A DNA stretch of 64,000 nucleotides from Pseudomonas sp. B21_DOA. Its GTDB lineage: Bacteria > Pseudomonadota > Gammaproteobacteria > Pseudomonadales > Pseudomonadaceae. How positions within the stretch are numbered: the first letter of the stretch is position 1; each line of letters begins with the position of its first letter. The notes under the pieces were generated by a model that saw only the letters and a program-made list of their open reading frames with translations, was not told where the DNA came from and ran no database searches. This document shows positions 54,377-62,845 of the stretch, in pieces. The DNA is taken from the NCBI GenBank assembly GCA_030544685.1, contig CP086683.1, forward strand, positions 2,232,001 to 2,296,000, written 5' to 3'. The translations under genes were made by a program, and so were the position numbers.

Positions 54377-54469
54377 CCTGTGGGAGCGAGCCTGCTCGCG
54401 AAAGGGAGGTCAGCTTCAGCATCGATGTGACTGATCGACCGCTTTCGCGAGCAGGCTCGCTCCCACAGG
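54377..54469. repeat. REP pair (REPIN) between the two tail modules
   Basis: 28-base arms at 54377-54404 and 54442-54469 are exact reverse complements, of the GAGCGAGCCTGCTCGCGAA subtype. No promoter or terminator was recognised in this 157-base gap, so the second tail is likely transcribed from the first. Confidence 0.92.
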
Positions 54470-54513
54470 GACTGCGGCGTTCACTGTAATTTCTCTTACT
54501 TCGGAACACCCCC

Positions 54514-55098
54514 ATGAAGATCACCCCGATCCTCACGCAACTGCGTGGGCAATGCCCTGGGCTTGCCAATCATATTTCGGTGGGCCTCGATCTGGCGCTG
54601 CTGCAAGGCAACCCGGATCTGCCAACACCTTCGGCCCACGTGCTGCCAATCGCCGATCTGGCCAGCAACAGCACCACCCAAAACCTCGTCACCCAACCGA
54701 TCCGCGAGCGCTTCGAAATCGTCCTGGTGCTTGACGCGACCGACGCGACAAAAGCGCTGGATCTGTTGCACGACCTGCGCGCCGAACTGTGGCGCGCGCT
54801 GGTGGGGTTCAAGCCCGATGCCGACTACAGCGCCATCGTCTACGACGGCGGTGAACTCGCGTCGATCAACAGCAGCTGCGTGTTCTATCGGCTGCGTTTT
54901 TATGCCGAGTTCCAGCTCGGCCGCAATCTGCCAAGTCAGCCTGCGGAGAGTTGGCACGAGCGCGAACTGGACGCTTTGTCGTCCTTTACCGGGATGACGG
55001 TGCGGGTCGATGCGATCGATCCGGCTGACCCCAATCTGCAACGCCCGGGCCCGGATGGCCGGGTGGAAATGACTTTCTCTGGAGACGTAACCCCATGA
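54514..55098 (+). CDS. Mu gp37-like tail protein
   Basis: It has 194 residues starting MKITPILTQLRGQCPGLANH. RERFEIVLVLDAT and YRLRFYAEFQLGR are the beta segments of the DUF1834/Mu gp37 family, the probable tail terminator that closes the tube. First gene of the Mu-type module. It overlaps the gp38-like gene by four bases. Confidence 0.88.
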   Translation: MKITPILTQLRGQCPGLANHISVGLDLALLQGNPDLPTPSAHVLPIADLASNSTTQNLVTQPIRERFEIVLVLDATDATKALDLLHDLRAELWRALVGFKPDADYSAIVYDGGELASINSSCVFYRLRFYAEFQLGRNLPSQPAESWHERELDALSSFTGMTVRVDAIDPADPNLQRPGPDGRVEMTFSGDVTP

Positions 55099-55277
55099 GC
55101 AACCGCATCACCGTAGTGCCGGCCGCTGGCCGTGTCGTACCTGACCCGGAGGCGGGCGACTTGCTACCTGCCGAAGGCCGTGAAGTGCTGGACAGCGCCT
55201 GGTGGCGCCGGCGTCTGGCCGACGGCGATATCACACTCAAAACCGCAAAAGCGGCTAAACCACAGGGAGCCAAATAA
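55095..55277 (+). CDS. Mu gp38-like small protein (DUF2635)
   Basis: It has 60 residues starting MSNRITVVPAAGRVVPDPEA, with EVLDSAWWRRRLADGDI in the middle and a lysine-rich tail. This is the DUF2635 family that always precedes the Mu-type sheath gene. Its function is unknown. Start and stop overlap neighbours. Confidence 0.9.
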   Translation: MSNRITVVPAAGRVVPDPEAGDLLPAEGREVLDSAWWRRRLADGDITLKTAKAAKPQGAK

Positions 55278-56773
55278 TGGCGATCGGATTCAGCAACATC
55301 CCGGCGGACATTCGTGTGCCGCTGTTCTATGCCGAAATGGACAACTCGGCCGCCAACAGCGCGACCTCGGCCATGCGCCGTTTGATCGTCGCGCAGGTCA
55401 ACGACAATATTGCCCCGACTGAAGTCGGCAAACTGGTGCTGGTTTCCAGCGTGGCGCTGGCGAAAAGCATCGGCGGCCAGGGCTCGATGCTCGCCTCGAT
55501 GTACGAGACCTTCCGTAAGGCCGACCCGATCGGCGAGATCTGGTGCCTGCCGCTGCACAACACTGAAGGCGCAATCGCCAAGGGTGTGCTGACTCTGACC
55601 GGCACCGCGACCCAGGCGGGCATGCTCAACCTGTATGTCGGCGGCGTACGTGTGCAAGCCACCGTGGTCAATGGCGCCACCGCCGCGCAAGCGGCCACTG
55701 CACTGGCGCAGAAAATCAACGCCACTGCCGACCTGCCGGTCAGCGCAGCCGCTGCTGAAGGTATTGTCACCCTGAACGCCAAATGGACCGGCGACAGCGG
55801 CAATGACATCAGCCTGCAATTCAATCGCCTGGGCAAGAGCAACGGCGAAGAAACTCCGGCTGGCCTGACCAGTGCAATCACCGCCATGACCGGCGGCGCC
55901 GGTGTACCAGATCAGATCGCCGCCGTCGCGGCACTGGGCGACGAGCCTTTCGAATTCATCGCCTTGCCGTGGTCCGATCTGGCCACCCTCAACACCTGGC
56001 AAGCGGTCATGGATGACAGCACCGGGCGCTGGTCGTGGGCCAAGCAACTGTTCGGTCACGTCTACAGCGCCAAACGCGGCACGGTCGGCACGCTGGTCGC
56101 CGCAGGCCAGGCGCGTAATGACCAGCACATGACCATCCAGGCGCTGGAGCCGGGCGTACCGCAACCGTTCTGGGTACAAGCGGCGGCACTGGCAGCGCGC
56201 ACGGCGGTGTTCATCTCCGCCGACGCCAGCCGCCCGACACAAAGCGGCAGCCTGCCGGGCGTCGACCCGGCGCCGGCAAGCGAGCGTTTCACCCTGACCG
56301 AGCGTCAGTCGCTGCTCAACTACGGCATCGCCACTGCTTACTACGAAGGCGGTTACGTGCGCATCCAGCGTTCGATCACCACCTACCAGAAGAACGCTTA
56401 CGGTCAGGCCGACAACTCCTATCTGGACAGCGAAACCATGCACCAGTCGGCGTTCATCGTGCGTCGTCTGCAAAGTGTGATCACCAGCAAGTACGGCCGC
56501 CACAAACTGGCCTCCGACGGCACCCGTTTCGGCGCCGGCCAACCGATCGTCACGCCAGCGACCATTCGCGGTGAGCTGATCGCGCAGTACGCCAAGCTTG
56601 AGCTGGAAGGTCATGTGGAGAACGCCGAGCTGTTCGCCGAGCACCTGATCGTCGAGCGCGACGTGCAGGACCCGAGCCGCGTGAACGTGCTGTTCCCGCC
56701 GGATTACATCAACGGTCTGCGCGTGTTCGCACTGCTCAACCAGTTCCGTCTGCAGTACGACGACGCGGCCTGA
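55277..56773 (+). CDS. Contractile tail sheath protein (Mu gpL-like)
   Basis: It has 498 residues, close to Mu L. IRVPLFYAEMDNSAAN near the start, FEFIALPWSDLATLN in the middle and the C-terminal VERDVQDPSRVNVLFPPDYI are conserved. It is unrelated in detail to the P2-type sheath at 47999, showing that the two tails are separate machines and not duplicates. Confidence 0.95.
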   Translation: MAIGFSNIPADIRVPLFYAEMDNSAANSATSAMRRLIVAQVNDNIAPTEVGKLVLVSSVALAKSIGGQGSMLASMYETFRKADPIGEIWCLPLHNTEGAIAKGVLTLTGTATQAGMLNLYVGGVRVQATVVNGATAAQAATALAQKINATADLPVSAAAAEGIVTLNAKWTGDSGNDISLQFNRLGKSNGEETPAGLTSAITAMTGGAGVPDQIAAVAALGDEPFEFIALPWSDLATLNTWQAVMDDSTGRWSWAKQLFGHVYSAKRGTVGTLVAAGQARNDQHMTIQALEPGVPQPFWVQAAALAARTAVFISADASRPTQSGSLPGVDPAPASERFTLTERQSLLNYGIATAYYEGGYVRIQRSITTYQKNAYGQADNSYLDSETMHQSAFIVRRLQSVITSKYGRHKLASDGTRFGAGQPIVTPATIRGELIAQYAKLELEGHVENAELFAEHLIVERDVQDPSRVNVLFPPDYINGLRVFALLNQFRLQYDDAA

Positions 56774-56840
56774 TCGGCGCCGTCGTCGCTAAGCATTCAG
56801 CCCACCTCGCGTGGGCTTTTTTATTCAAGGGAGAAACACC

Positions 56841-57188
56841 ATGGGTCAACTGATTGCAGGCACCTGCTACGTCAAGGTCGACGGCGCACAACTGACCATC
56901 AATGGCGGCTGCGAAGCCCCGCTGATGGCCGTCAAACGTGAAACCGTCGTGCCCGGTTTCTACAAGGAAACCGACATCGCACCGTCGTTCAAAGTGACCG
57001 CGCTGCACACCGCCGACTTCCCGCTGAAGAAGCTGATCGAAGGCACCGATATCACCGTCACCTGCGAATTCAGCAACGGCAAAGTCTACGTGCTGGCCGG
57101 CGCCTATCTGGTCGAGGAGCCAGTCTCCAAGGGCGACGACGCCACCATCGAACTGAAATTCGAAGGCATCAAGGGGACCTGGCAATGA
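56841..57188 (+). CDS. Tail tube protein (Mu gpM-like)
   Basis: It has 115 residues starting MGQLIAGTCYVKVDGAQLTI with a GGGAGA ribosome site. ETDIAPSFKVTALHTADFPL and the beta-rich end VEEPVSKGDDATIELKFEGI are those of the Mu M family. It forms the inner tube. The in-frame ATG 30 bases upstream would put intergenic sequence in the protein and is rejected. It overlaps gp41 by four bases. Confidence 0.93.
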   Translation: MGQLIAGTCYVKVDGAQLTINGGCEAPLMAVKRETVVPGFYKETDIAPSFKVTALHTADFPLKKLIEGTDITVTCEFSNGKVYVLAGAYLVEEPVSKGDDATIELKFEGIKGTWQ

Positions 57189-57481
57189 GCGGCGCCGTGA
57201 AGCTTCAAGTAGCAATCGAAGCCCACGGCGAGCCTCTGACCGAACTCGTCCTGCGCCGTCCGACGGTGCAGGAAGTGCGAGCGATCAAGGCGCTGCCGTA
57301 CAAGATCGACAAGAGCGAAGAAGTCAGCCTCGACATGGACGTGGCGGCCAAATACATCGCCGTGTGCGCCGGCATTCCGCCGTCGTCGGTCAACCAGTTG
57401 GATCTGGCTGACCTCAACACGCTGAGCTGGGCCGTTGCGAGTTTTTTCATGAGTGCGGCGTCGGCGCCATCACCGACCTGA
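57185..57481 (+). CDS. Tail assembly chaperone (Mu gp41-like), zero-frame product
   Basis: It has 98 residues. VLRRPTVQEVRAIKALPY is the family's conserved helix. It should coat the tape measure during tail assembly. A slippery heptamer T TTT TTC at 57442-57448, in the right phase, allows a -1 shift into the next frame, as in the lambda G/GT pair, giving a longer second product. Confidence 0.9.
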   Translation: MSGAVKLQVAIEAHGEPLTELVLRRPTVQEVRAIKALPYKIDKSEEVSLDMDVAAKYIAVCAGIPPSSVNQLDLADLNTLSWAVASFFMSAASAPSPT

Positions 57482-57612
57482 TCGCCGTCGCCTATGACCT
57501 GGCCTGGTTCTGGAAGGTTGACCCCGAACAGATGATGGCCAGGCCACTGGATGTGCTCCGCGAATCGCTGGAGCACGCGCAACGGATCAATGCGATGCAG
57601 CAGGTGCAGTGA
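57412..57612 (+). CDS. Frameshift extension of the gp41-like chaperone
   Basis: An open -1 frame that begins at 57412 and ends at the TGA 57610-57612. It has no good start codon of its own before an internal ATG pair. After the slip site it reads GAITDLIAVAYDLAWFWKVD and ends NAMQQVQ, coding-like sequence of about 55 residues. A -1 shift at T TTT TTC would join it to gp41. A missing T in the assembly would look the same; see findings. Confidence 0.72.
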   Translation, partial: PQHAELGRCEFFHECGVGAITDLIAVAYDLAWFWKVDPEQMMARPLDVLRESLEHAQRINAMQQVQ

Positions 57613-59500
57613 TGGCAGACGAAGAGAAGAAAACCCCGAAACCGGTGCTGATCACCGGCATCGATGAACTCTCGCCCAAACTCGGCGCCCTGCGCGTGAA
57701 GGTTGAGAGTTTCAAAAACAATCTCGAGCAGACCGGCCTCGGCAAACTGGACATCAGTGGTCTGTTCAAGGGCGGCAGCGTGATCACACCGTTCGTGGAA
57801 GGGATCAAGTCGGCGGCTGCGTTCCAGGGCAAATTGAGCGAAGTCAGCGATACGGCGAAAACCGTCGAGCTGCCCGCCGCGCCGAAAGTCGCGGCGCAGA
57901 ACATGAATGTGTTCAGCGCTTCGATGGAAAAGGTTTCGGCTTCGGTCGACGCCGCGCTGGTGCCGGCCGTCGGGGCCTTGGTGGTTGGTCTGGAACCGGT
58001 GCTGACTCAGGTCGGCAGCCTGCTCGCTGACAATCCGCAACTGGTCGAAGGCCTGGCGGCGGGGGCGATTGCCTTCTCCGCCATGCAAACCGCGGTCACC
58101 GGTATGACCCAGGTGATGGACGTCATGAGCATGGTGCTCAAGACCAACCCGATCATGTTGATCGCCATGGGCATTGCCGTGGCGGCCGGTTTGATCGTTG
58201 CCAACTGGACACCGATCAGCGCGTTCTTCACCGGGATGTGGGAAGGCGTGAAAAACGCCGGCGCGAGTGCGATGGCGACGTTGCGCTCGATACTCGACTG
58301 GCGACCGCTGGCCGCCCTGGCGGCGTTGTGGCAACCGGTCACGGGATTGTTCTCGGCTATCTGGGGCAAGGTCATGACTGTGACGGCGCCAGTGATCGAC
58401 TTCTTCAAATCGGTTTTCGCGTGGTCGCCTGCCGGCATGATCATCGAAAACTGGGGGCCGCTGACCGGCCTGTTCTCGGCGATCTGGGAATTGCTCAAGG
58501 CCTTGAGTGTGCCGGTGATGGCGTTTCTCAGAAACCTGTTCGATTTCTCGCCGATGCAGATGATTACCGATGCGTGGGGTAGTGTCGTGACGTTCTTCGA
58601 ACCGATGTTCAGCGGTCTGCGAAAAGTCGCGCTACCGGCGAAAGAATTCCTCGTGTCGCTGTTCGATTTCTCGCCGATGCAGATGATTACCGACGCGTGG
58701 GGTGGTGTCGTCACGTTCTTCGAACCGATGTTCACGACGCTGCAATCGGCGGTGCAAAGCACCCGGGACATCGTGCGGACGCTGTTCGATTTTTTCCCGA
58801 TGGAAATGCTGACCAGTGCCTGGGGTGGGATTGTCGGGTTTTTCGAACCGATCTGGATGGCGCTGCAAACATCTGTGCAGCGGGTCAGAGGCTTTTTCTC
58901 CAGCCTGTTCGAGTGGTCGCCGCTGGAGCAGATTGCCCAGTATTGGCAGCCAATCGGTGAGGTCTTTTCGGCGATCTGGGGCGTTGTATTGGCACTGTCC
59001 GCGCCGGTCGTGGATTTTTGCACGGCCTGTTCGAATGGAAGCCTCTGGATCAGATCATCGAGAGTTGGGGACCGATCACCGAGTGGTTCGGCGAGTTGTG
59101 GCAAAAGCTGCAAACCGTCATCGCGCCGATCAAGGAATTGTTCGAGGGTGGCTTCGCCGGACTGATCGCCAAGGTCACCGGCAAGGTTGAAACTCTCACT
59201 GAAGCACAACGCCAGACCAATGCCGAAGGCAAAGGCGAACTGGCGCCGGCGTTCTTCGCTGCCAACCCGGCGCCTGTTGGCAATGGCACACTGCAAAGCG
59301 GTTCGTTGCCGCAAACCTCCAGCGCGCTGATCCAGCAAAGCGCTGCCAACAACCGCACGCAACTTGAAGGCGGCCTGACCGTGCGCTTCGAAAATGCACC
59401 GGCCGGCCTGCGCACCGAACAACCGCAAACCAATCAACCGGGCCTGGCCGTGTCTTCACGCATCGGCTATCGCTCACTGTCGATGGGAGGTTCCCAATGA
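57612..59500 (+). CDS. Tape measure protein of the Mu-type tail with 41-residue repeats (apparent frameshift)
   Basis: It starts MADEEKKTPKPVLITGIDEL. A hydrophobic region (about 120-198) is followed by eight tandem 41-residue repeats at 199-522, each opening with Trp and containing a (F/W)F..(I/M)(W/F) core and a (F/W)(S/K)P turn. The frame breaks at T5 59015-59019 (residue 468, in repeat 7). One more T restores VVDFLHGLFEWKPLDQI and 629 residues. The C-terminal 110 residues are Gln/Asn/Thr-rich. It corresponds in place to Mu gp42. The ATG overlaps the previous stop. Confidence 0.88.
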
Positions 59501-60732
59501 ACTGGCGTGACCGTTTGTTGCCGGCATCCTTTCGCGGTGTCGGTTTCTGGATCGACCAGGCGAAAACCCCGGTCGGTCGCAAAGGGCAGTTGCATGAATA
59601 CCCGCAACGCGACCTGCCGTTTTTCGAGGACCTCGGCCAGCAGGCCAAGACCCACGATCTGACGGCGTTCATCATCGGCCCCGATTGCCTGGAGCAGCGC
59701 GACAAGCTGCTCAAAGCGCTGGAGCAGGGCCGTGGCGAACTGGTGCATCCGTGGCTCGGACGTCTGCAGGTCAAGGTCGGCGAATGCGACATGACCCACA
59801 CGCGCCAGGACGGTGGGCTAGTGACATTCGCGCTGAAGTTCTATCCCGACCAACCCCTGCCGTTTCCGACCGCCACGGTCAGTACGCAGAAAGTGCTGCT
59901 GGCCAAGGCCGACGGTCTGCTGGGTTCGGCGGTGGCGCGTTTCGAACAGGCGATGACGTTGATCAAGGCAGCGCGGATCGGCATCACCAACCTGCGCAAC
60001 AGCCTCACCGGGGTTTACGAGGTGATCAAGGAGCAACTGAAACCTTTGATCGAGCAGTACCGCCAGATCACTGAACTGGTCAAAGCCGTGAAGGAATTGC
60101 CCAAGGAAGTGGCGGCGGAATTCAAGGGTTTGCTCGGTGATATCAAGGAGCTGAAAGCGTTCGCCAAGGAAGGCTACCGTGGCGTGATTGCCGACGTGTC
60201 GCAGCAGCTCGAAGCGATTCGCAAGGCTGATGCGCCGAAGATCACCACGGGCAAGGACACCAATGCCGCAGCGCAGGCCATGGCCGATCTGGTGCAGGAC
60301 ACGATACTGGTCAAAGTCGCGCAGTGGGTCGCGTCGATGCCGGTGGCGAGCACGCCGGTAAAACTGGCGTCGACACCGTCGGTGGCTCAACAGTCGACGT
60401 CGCCGGTCAGCCGTCAGGAAGTCCCTGTCAGCGATGACATGCAAGCCCTGCGCGCTGCGGTGACTGCCGCCATTGATCCAATGCTGGCGAAAGCCGGACC
60501 TGCGCACTTCCAGGCCATCAACGATGTAAAGGAAGCGCTGGTGGCTCATCTCAAAGCGGTGGCGTCCTCCGGCGTGCGGCAAGTCAGCAAATCGTTTCAG
60601 GAGAGCTTTCCGGCAGTGGTCGTGGCCTACAAGCAGTTCGGCGACGCCACGCGAGTCGAAGAGGTGACTCAGCGCAACGCGATCACCCATCCGGGTTTCT
60701 CGCCCAACAATGTAAAAGTCTCGCGGGAGTGA
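59497..60732 (+). CDS. Mu gpN-like tail/DNA circularisation protein
   Basis: It has 411 residues starting MNWRDRLLPASFRGVGFWID. The N-terminal 90 residues (LHEYPQRDLPFFEDLGQQAK, GECDMTHTRQDGGLVTF) are the DNA-circularisation N-terminal domain family. In Mu this is a hub/baseplate protein; the DNA role is historical and irrelevant to a headless tail. The rest is alpha-helical. Confidence 0.9.
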   Translation: MNWRDRLLPASFRGVGFWIDQAKTPVGRKGQLHEYPQRDLPFFEDLGQQAKTHDLTAFIIGPDCLEQRDKLLKALEQGRGELVHPWLGRLQVKVGECDMTHTRQDGGLVTFALKFYPDQPLPFPTATVSTQKVLLAKADGLLGSAVARFEQAMTLIKAARIGITNLRNSLTGVYEVIKEQLKPLIEQYRQITELVKAVKELPKEVAAEFKGLLGDIKELKAFAKEGYRGVIADVSQQLEAIRKADAPKITTGKDTNAAAQAMADLVQDTILVKVAQWVASMPVASTPVKLASTPSVAQQSTSPVSRQEVPVSDDMQALRAAVTAAIDPMLAKAGPAHFQAINDVKEALVAHLKAVASSGVRQVSKSFQESFPAVVVAYKQFGDATRVEEVTQRNAITHPGFSPNNVKVSRE

Positions 60733-60736
60733 CGTC

Positions 60737-61786
60737 ATGAGCGAGATGGACAATCACGTCACGCTGACGGTCAACGACATGGAATACGGCGGCTGGAAAA
60801 GCGTCGAAATCACCGCCGATCTGGAGCGTCAGTTCCGCACTTTCAAGCTCGACATTACCTGGCAGTGGCCCGGTCAGACCGTAGATCAAAGGATCAAACC
60901 CGGCGACCCCTGCGAAGTGAAAATCGGCAAGGACCTGGTGCTCACCGGTTACGTGTTCAAAGCACCGATCCGCTATGACGGGCGGCAGATCAGCCTGACC
61001 ATCGAAGGCAGTTCCAAGACCCAGGATCTGGTCGATTGCGCCGCCCGCAACCTGCCCAGCCAATGGCAGCAACAACCCTTGCTGACTATCGTCCGCGATC
61101 TGGCGAGCGAATATGGGCTGTCAGTGGTCAACGAGATCAGCGAAACCACACGCCTGACCAAACACACCATCGTGCCGGGTGAAACGGCATTCCAGTCGAT
61201 CGACCGATTGCTCTCGCTGCTGCGGGTGTTTTCCACCGACAACGAGCTGGGCCAGTTGGTGTTGGCCAAACCCGGCAGCGGTGGCCGCGCCAGCGATGCG
61301 CTGGAGCTGGGCAAGAACATCCTGTCGGCCAATGCGCCGATGGATTTCAGCCAGGTGTTCTCCGAGTACCGGGTGATCGGCCAGCAGAAAGGCTCGGATG
61401 CAAAAAGCGGCGCGGCGGTCAGCGAAGTCGAGTCGACGGCGGCCGATCTGAGTTTCAAGCGGCGGCGCACCACGGTGATCAATGAAGGCACACAGCTGAC
61501 CTTTGAGTTGGCGCAGCAGCGTGCCCAATGGGAAAGCGCGACCCGCATGGGCCGCGCACAGACCACCACCTATCAGGTGCAGGGCTGGCGGCAGAGCAAT
61601 GGCGATTTGTGGCGCCATAACACGCTGGTGAAGGTCAAGGATCCGGTGCTGGATTTCGATGGCGACATGCTGATTTCCAAGGTCACCTATTCGTTGTCGG
61701 CGCAGGGTTCGGTGACCACGCTGCAAGTGGCCCCGCCGCATACGTTTGATCCTGATCCGACACCCCCGAAGCAATCCCAGGCCTGA
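60737..61786 (+). CDS. Mu gpP-like baseplate hub protein (gp44)
   Basis: It has 349 residues starting MSEMDNHVTLTVNDMEYGGW. FRTFKLDITWQWPG and VPGETAFQSIDRLLSLLRVF are typical of the Mu P / T4 gp27-like hub. It plays the same role in the second tail as D (53334) in the first. It lies 4 bases after N. Confidence 0.9.
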   Translation: MSEMDNHVTLTVNDMEYGGWKSVEITADLERQFRTFKLDITWQWPGQTVDQRIKPGDPCEVKIGKDLVLTGYVFKAPIRYDGRQISLTIEGSSKTQDLVDCAARNLPSQWQQQPLLTIVRDLASEYGLSVVNEISETTRLTKHTIVPGETAFQSIDRLLSLLRVFSTDNELGQLVLAKPGSGGRASDALELGKNILSANAPMDFSQVFSEYRVIGQQKGSDAKSGAAVSEVESTAADLSFKRRRTTVINEGTQLTFELAQQRAQWESATRMGRAQTTTYQVQGWRQSNGDLWRHNTLVKVKDPVLDFDGDMLISKVTYSLSAQGSVTTLQVAPPHTFDPDPTPPKQSQA

Positions 61787-61812
61787 CGCAGGATCCTGCT
61801 GGCGACAATGGC

Positions 61813-61909
61813 CCCTGTGGGAGCGGGCTTGCCCGCGATAGCGGTCGTGACAACAAATACATTTTTTCCCTGACACACCGCCATCGCGGGCAAGCCCGCT
61901 CCCACAGGG
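61813..61909. repeat. REP pair (REPIN) inside the Mu-type module
   Basis: 27-base arms at 61813-61839 and 61883-61909 are reverse complements, of the same GCGGGCTTGCCCGCGAT subtype as the pair at 49698. Located between the P and gp45 genes. Confidence 0.92.
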
Positions 61910-61937
61910 TTTGTGTCGACAAAGTCTAAGGAAACCC

Positions 61938-62447
61938 ATGAGCCTACTGACACGCCTGCTGGCGCGCGGCACTGTCGTGCTCGCCAATTCGGCATCCAAG
62001 CTGCAATCGCTGCAAATGCGCCTCACCGCCGGTGAAGTCAACGACGACCTCGAACACTTCGAGCCCTATGGTTTCACCAGCCATCCGTTGGCTGGCGCCG
62101 AAGGGGTCGTCACCTTCATCGGCGGCGACCGTTCCCATGCCATCGCCCTGGTCATCGCCGACCGTCGCTATCGCCTGCAAGCACTCGCTGCCGGTGAAGT
62201 GGCGATCTACACCGACGAGGGTGACAGGATTCACTTCAAGCGCGGGCGAATCATCGACATCGAAACCGCCACGCTGAACATCCGCGCCAGCAGCGCGGTT
62301 AACTTCGACACGCCGGTGATAAACCAGACCGGCAAGATCGTCTCCAGCGGTGATCAACTGGCCGGCGGCATCAGCCAGATCAAACACGTGCATGTTGGCG
62401 TGCAGGCCGGTAACGGTCAGACCGGCGCGCCGGCAGGAGGCCAGTGA
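61938..62447 (+). CDS. Mu gp45-like baseplate spike protein V
   Basis: It has 169 residues starting MSLLTRLLARGTVVLANSAS. The OB domain is near FGYTSHPLAGAEG-like sequence (FEPYGFTSHPLAGAEGVVTF), followed by beta repeats and a C-terminal HxH motif (IKHVHVGVQAG), as in Mu gp45, where the histidines bind an iron ion at the spike tip. It overlaps gp46 by one base. Confidence 0.93.
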   Translation: MSLLTRLLARGTVVLANSASKLQSLQMRLTAGEVNDDLEHFEPYGFTSHPLAGAEGVVTFIGGDRSHAIALVIADRRYRLQALAAGEVAIYTDEGDRIHFKRGRIIDIETATLNIRASSAVNFDTPVINQTGKIVSSGDQLAGGISQIKHVHVGVQAGNGQTGAPAGGQ

Positions 62448-62845
62448 TGTTCATCAGCCAGAACCTCCACGCCGCGCTGACCCGTGCCGTGCTCATCAGT
62501 CTGTTCACCTGGCGTCGCGCCGCTGATGACGACGCCCTCGATGACGAAGAACGCTTCGGCTGGTGGGGCGACAGTTTTCCCACGGTTGCCGACGATCGCA
62601 TCGGCTCGCGGCTGTGGCTGCTGCGCCGGGTCAAGCTGACCCGGCAGACGCAAATGGACGCCGAATTCTATGCCCGCGAAGCCTTGCAATGGCTGCTCGA
62701 CGACGGCCACTGCAGCGCCATCGACATTATCAGCGAACGCCTCGACGCCCAGCGCCTGAACCTGCGCACGGTCCTGACCCTGGCCGACGGTGAACGTCTG
62801 GACATCAACCCCGATAACAGTTGGCAGGTGATCTATGCCGTTTGA
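62447..62845 (+). CDS. Mu gp46-like baseplate protein
   Basis: It has 132 residues. ERFGWWGDSFPTVADDRIGS and the R-rich LWLLRRVKLTRQTQMDAEFY are the gp46 family signature; functionally it is the gp25-like wedge component. The ATG at 62447 is preferred to the GTG 3 bases earlier. It overlaps gp47 by 11 bases. Confidence 0.9.
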   Translation: MFISQNLHAALTRAVLISLFTWRRAADDDALDDEERFGWWGDSFPTVADDRIGSRLWLLRRVKLTRQTQMDAEFYAREALQWLLDDGHCSAIDIISERLDAQRLNLRTVLTLADGERLDINPDNSWQVIYAV

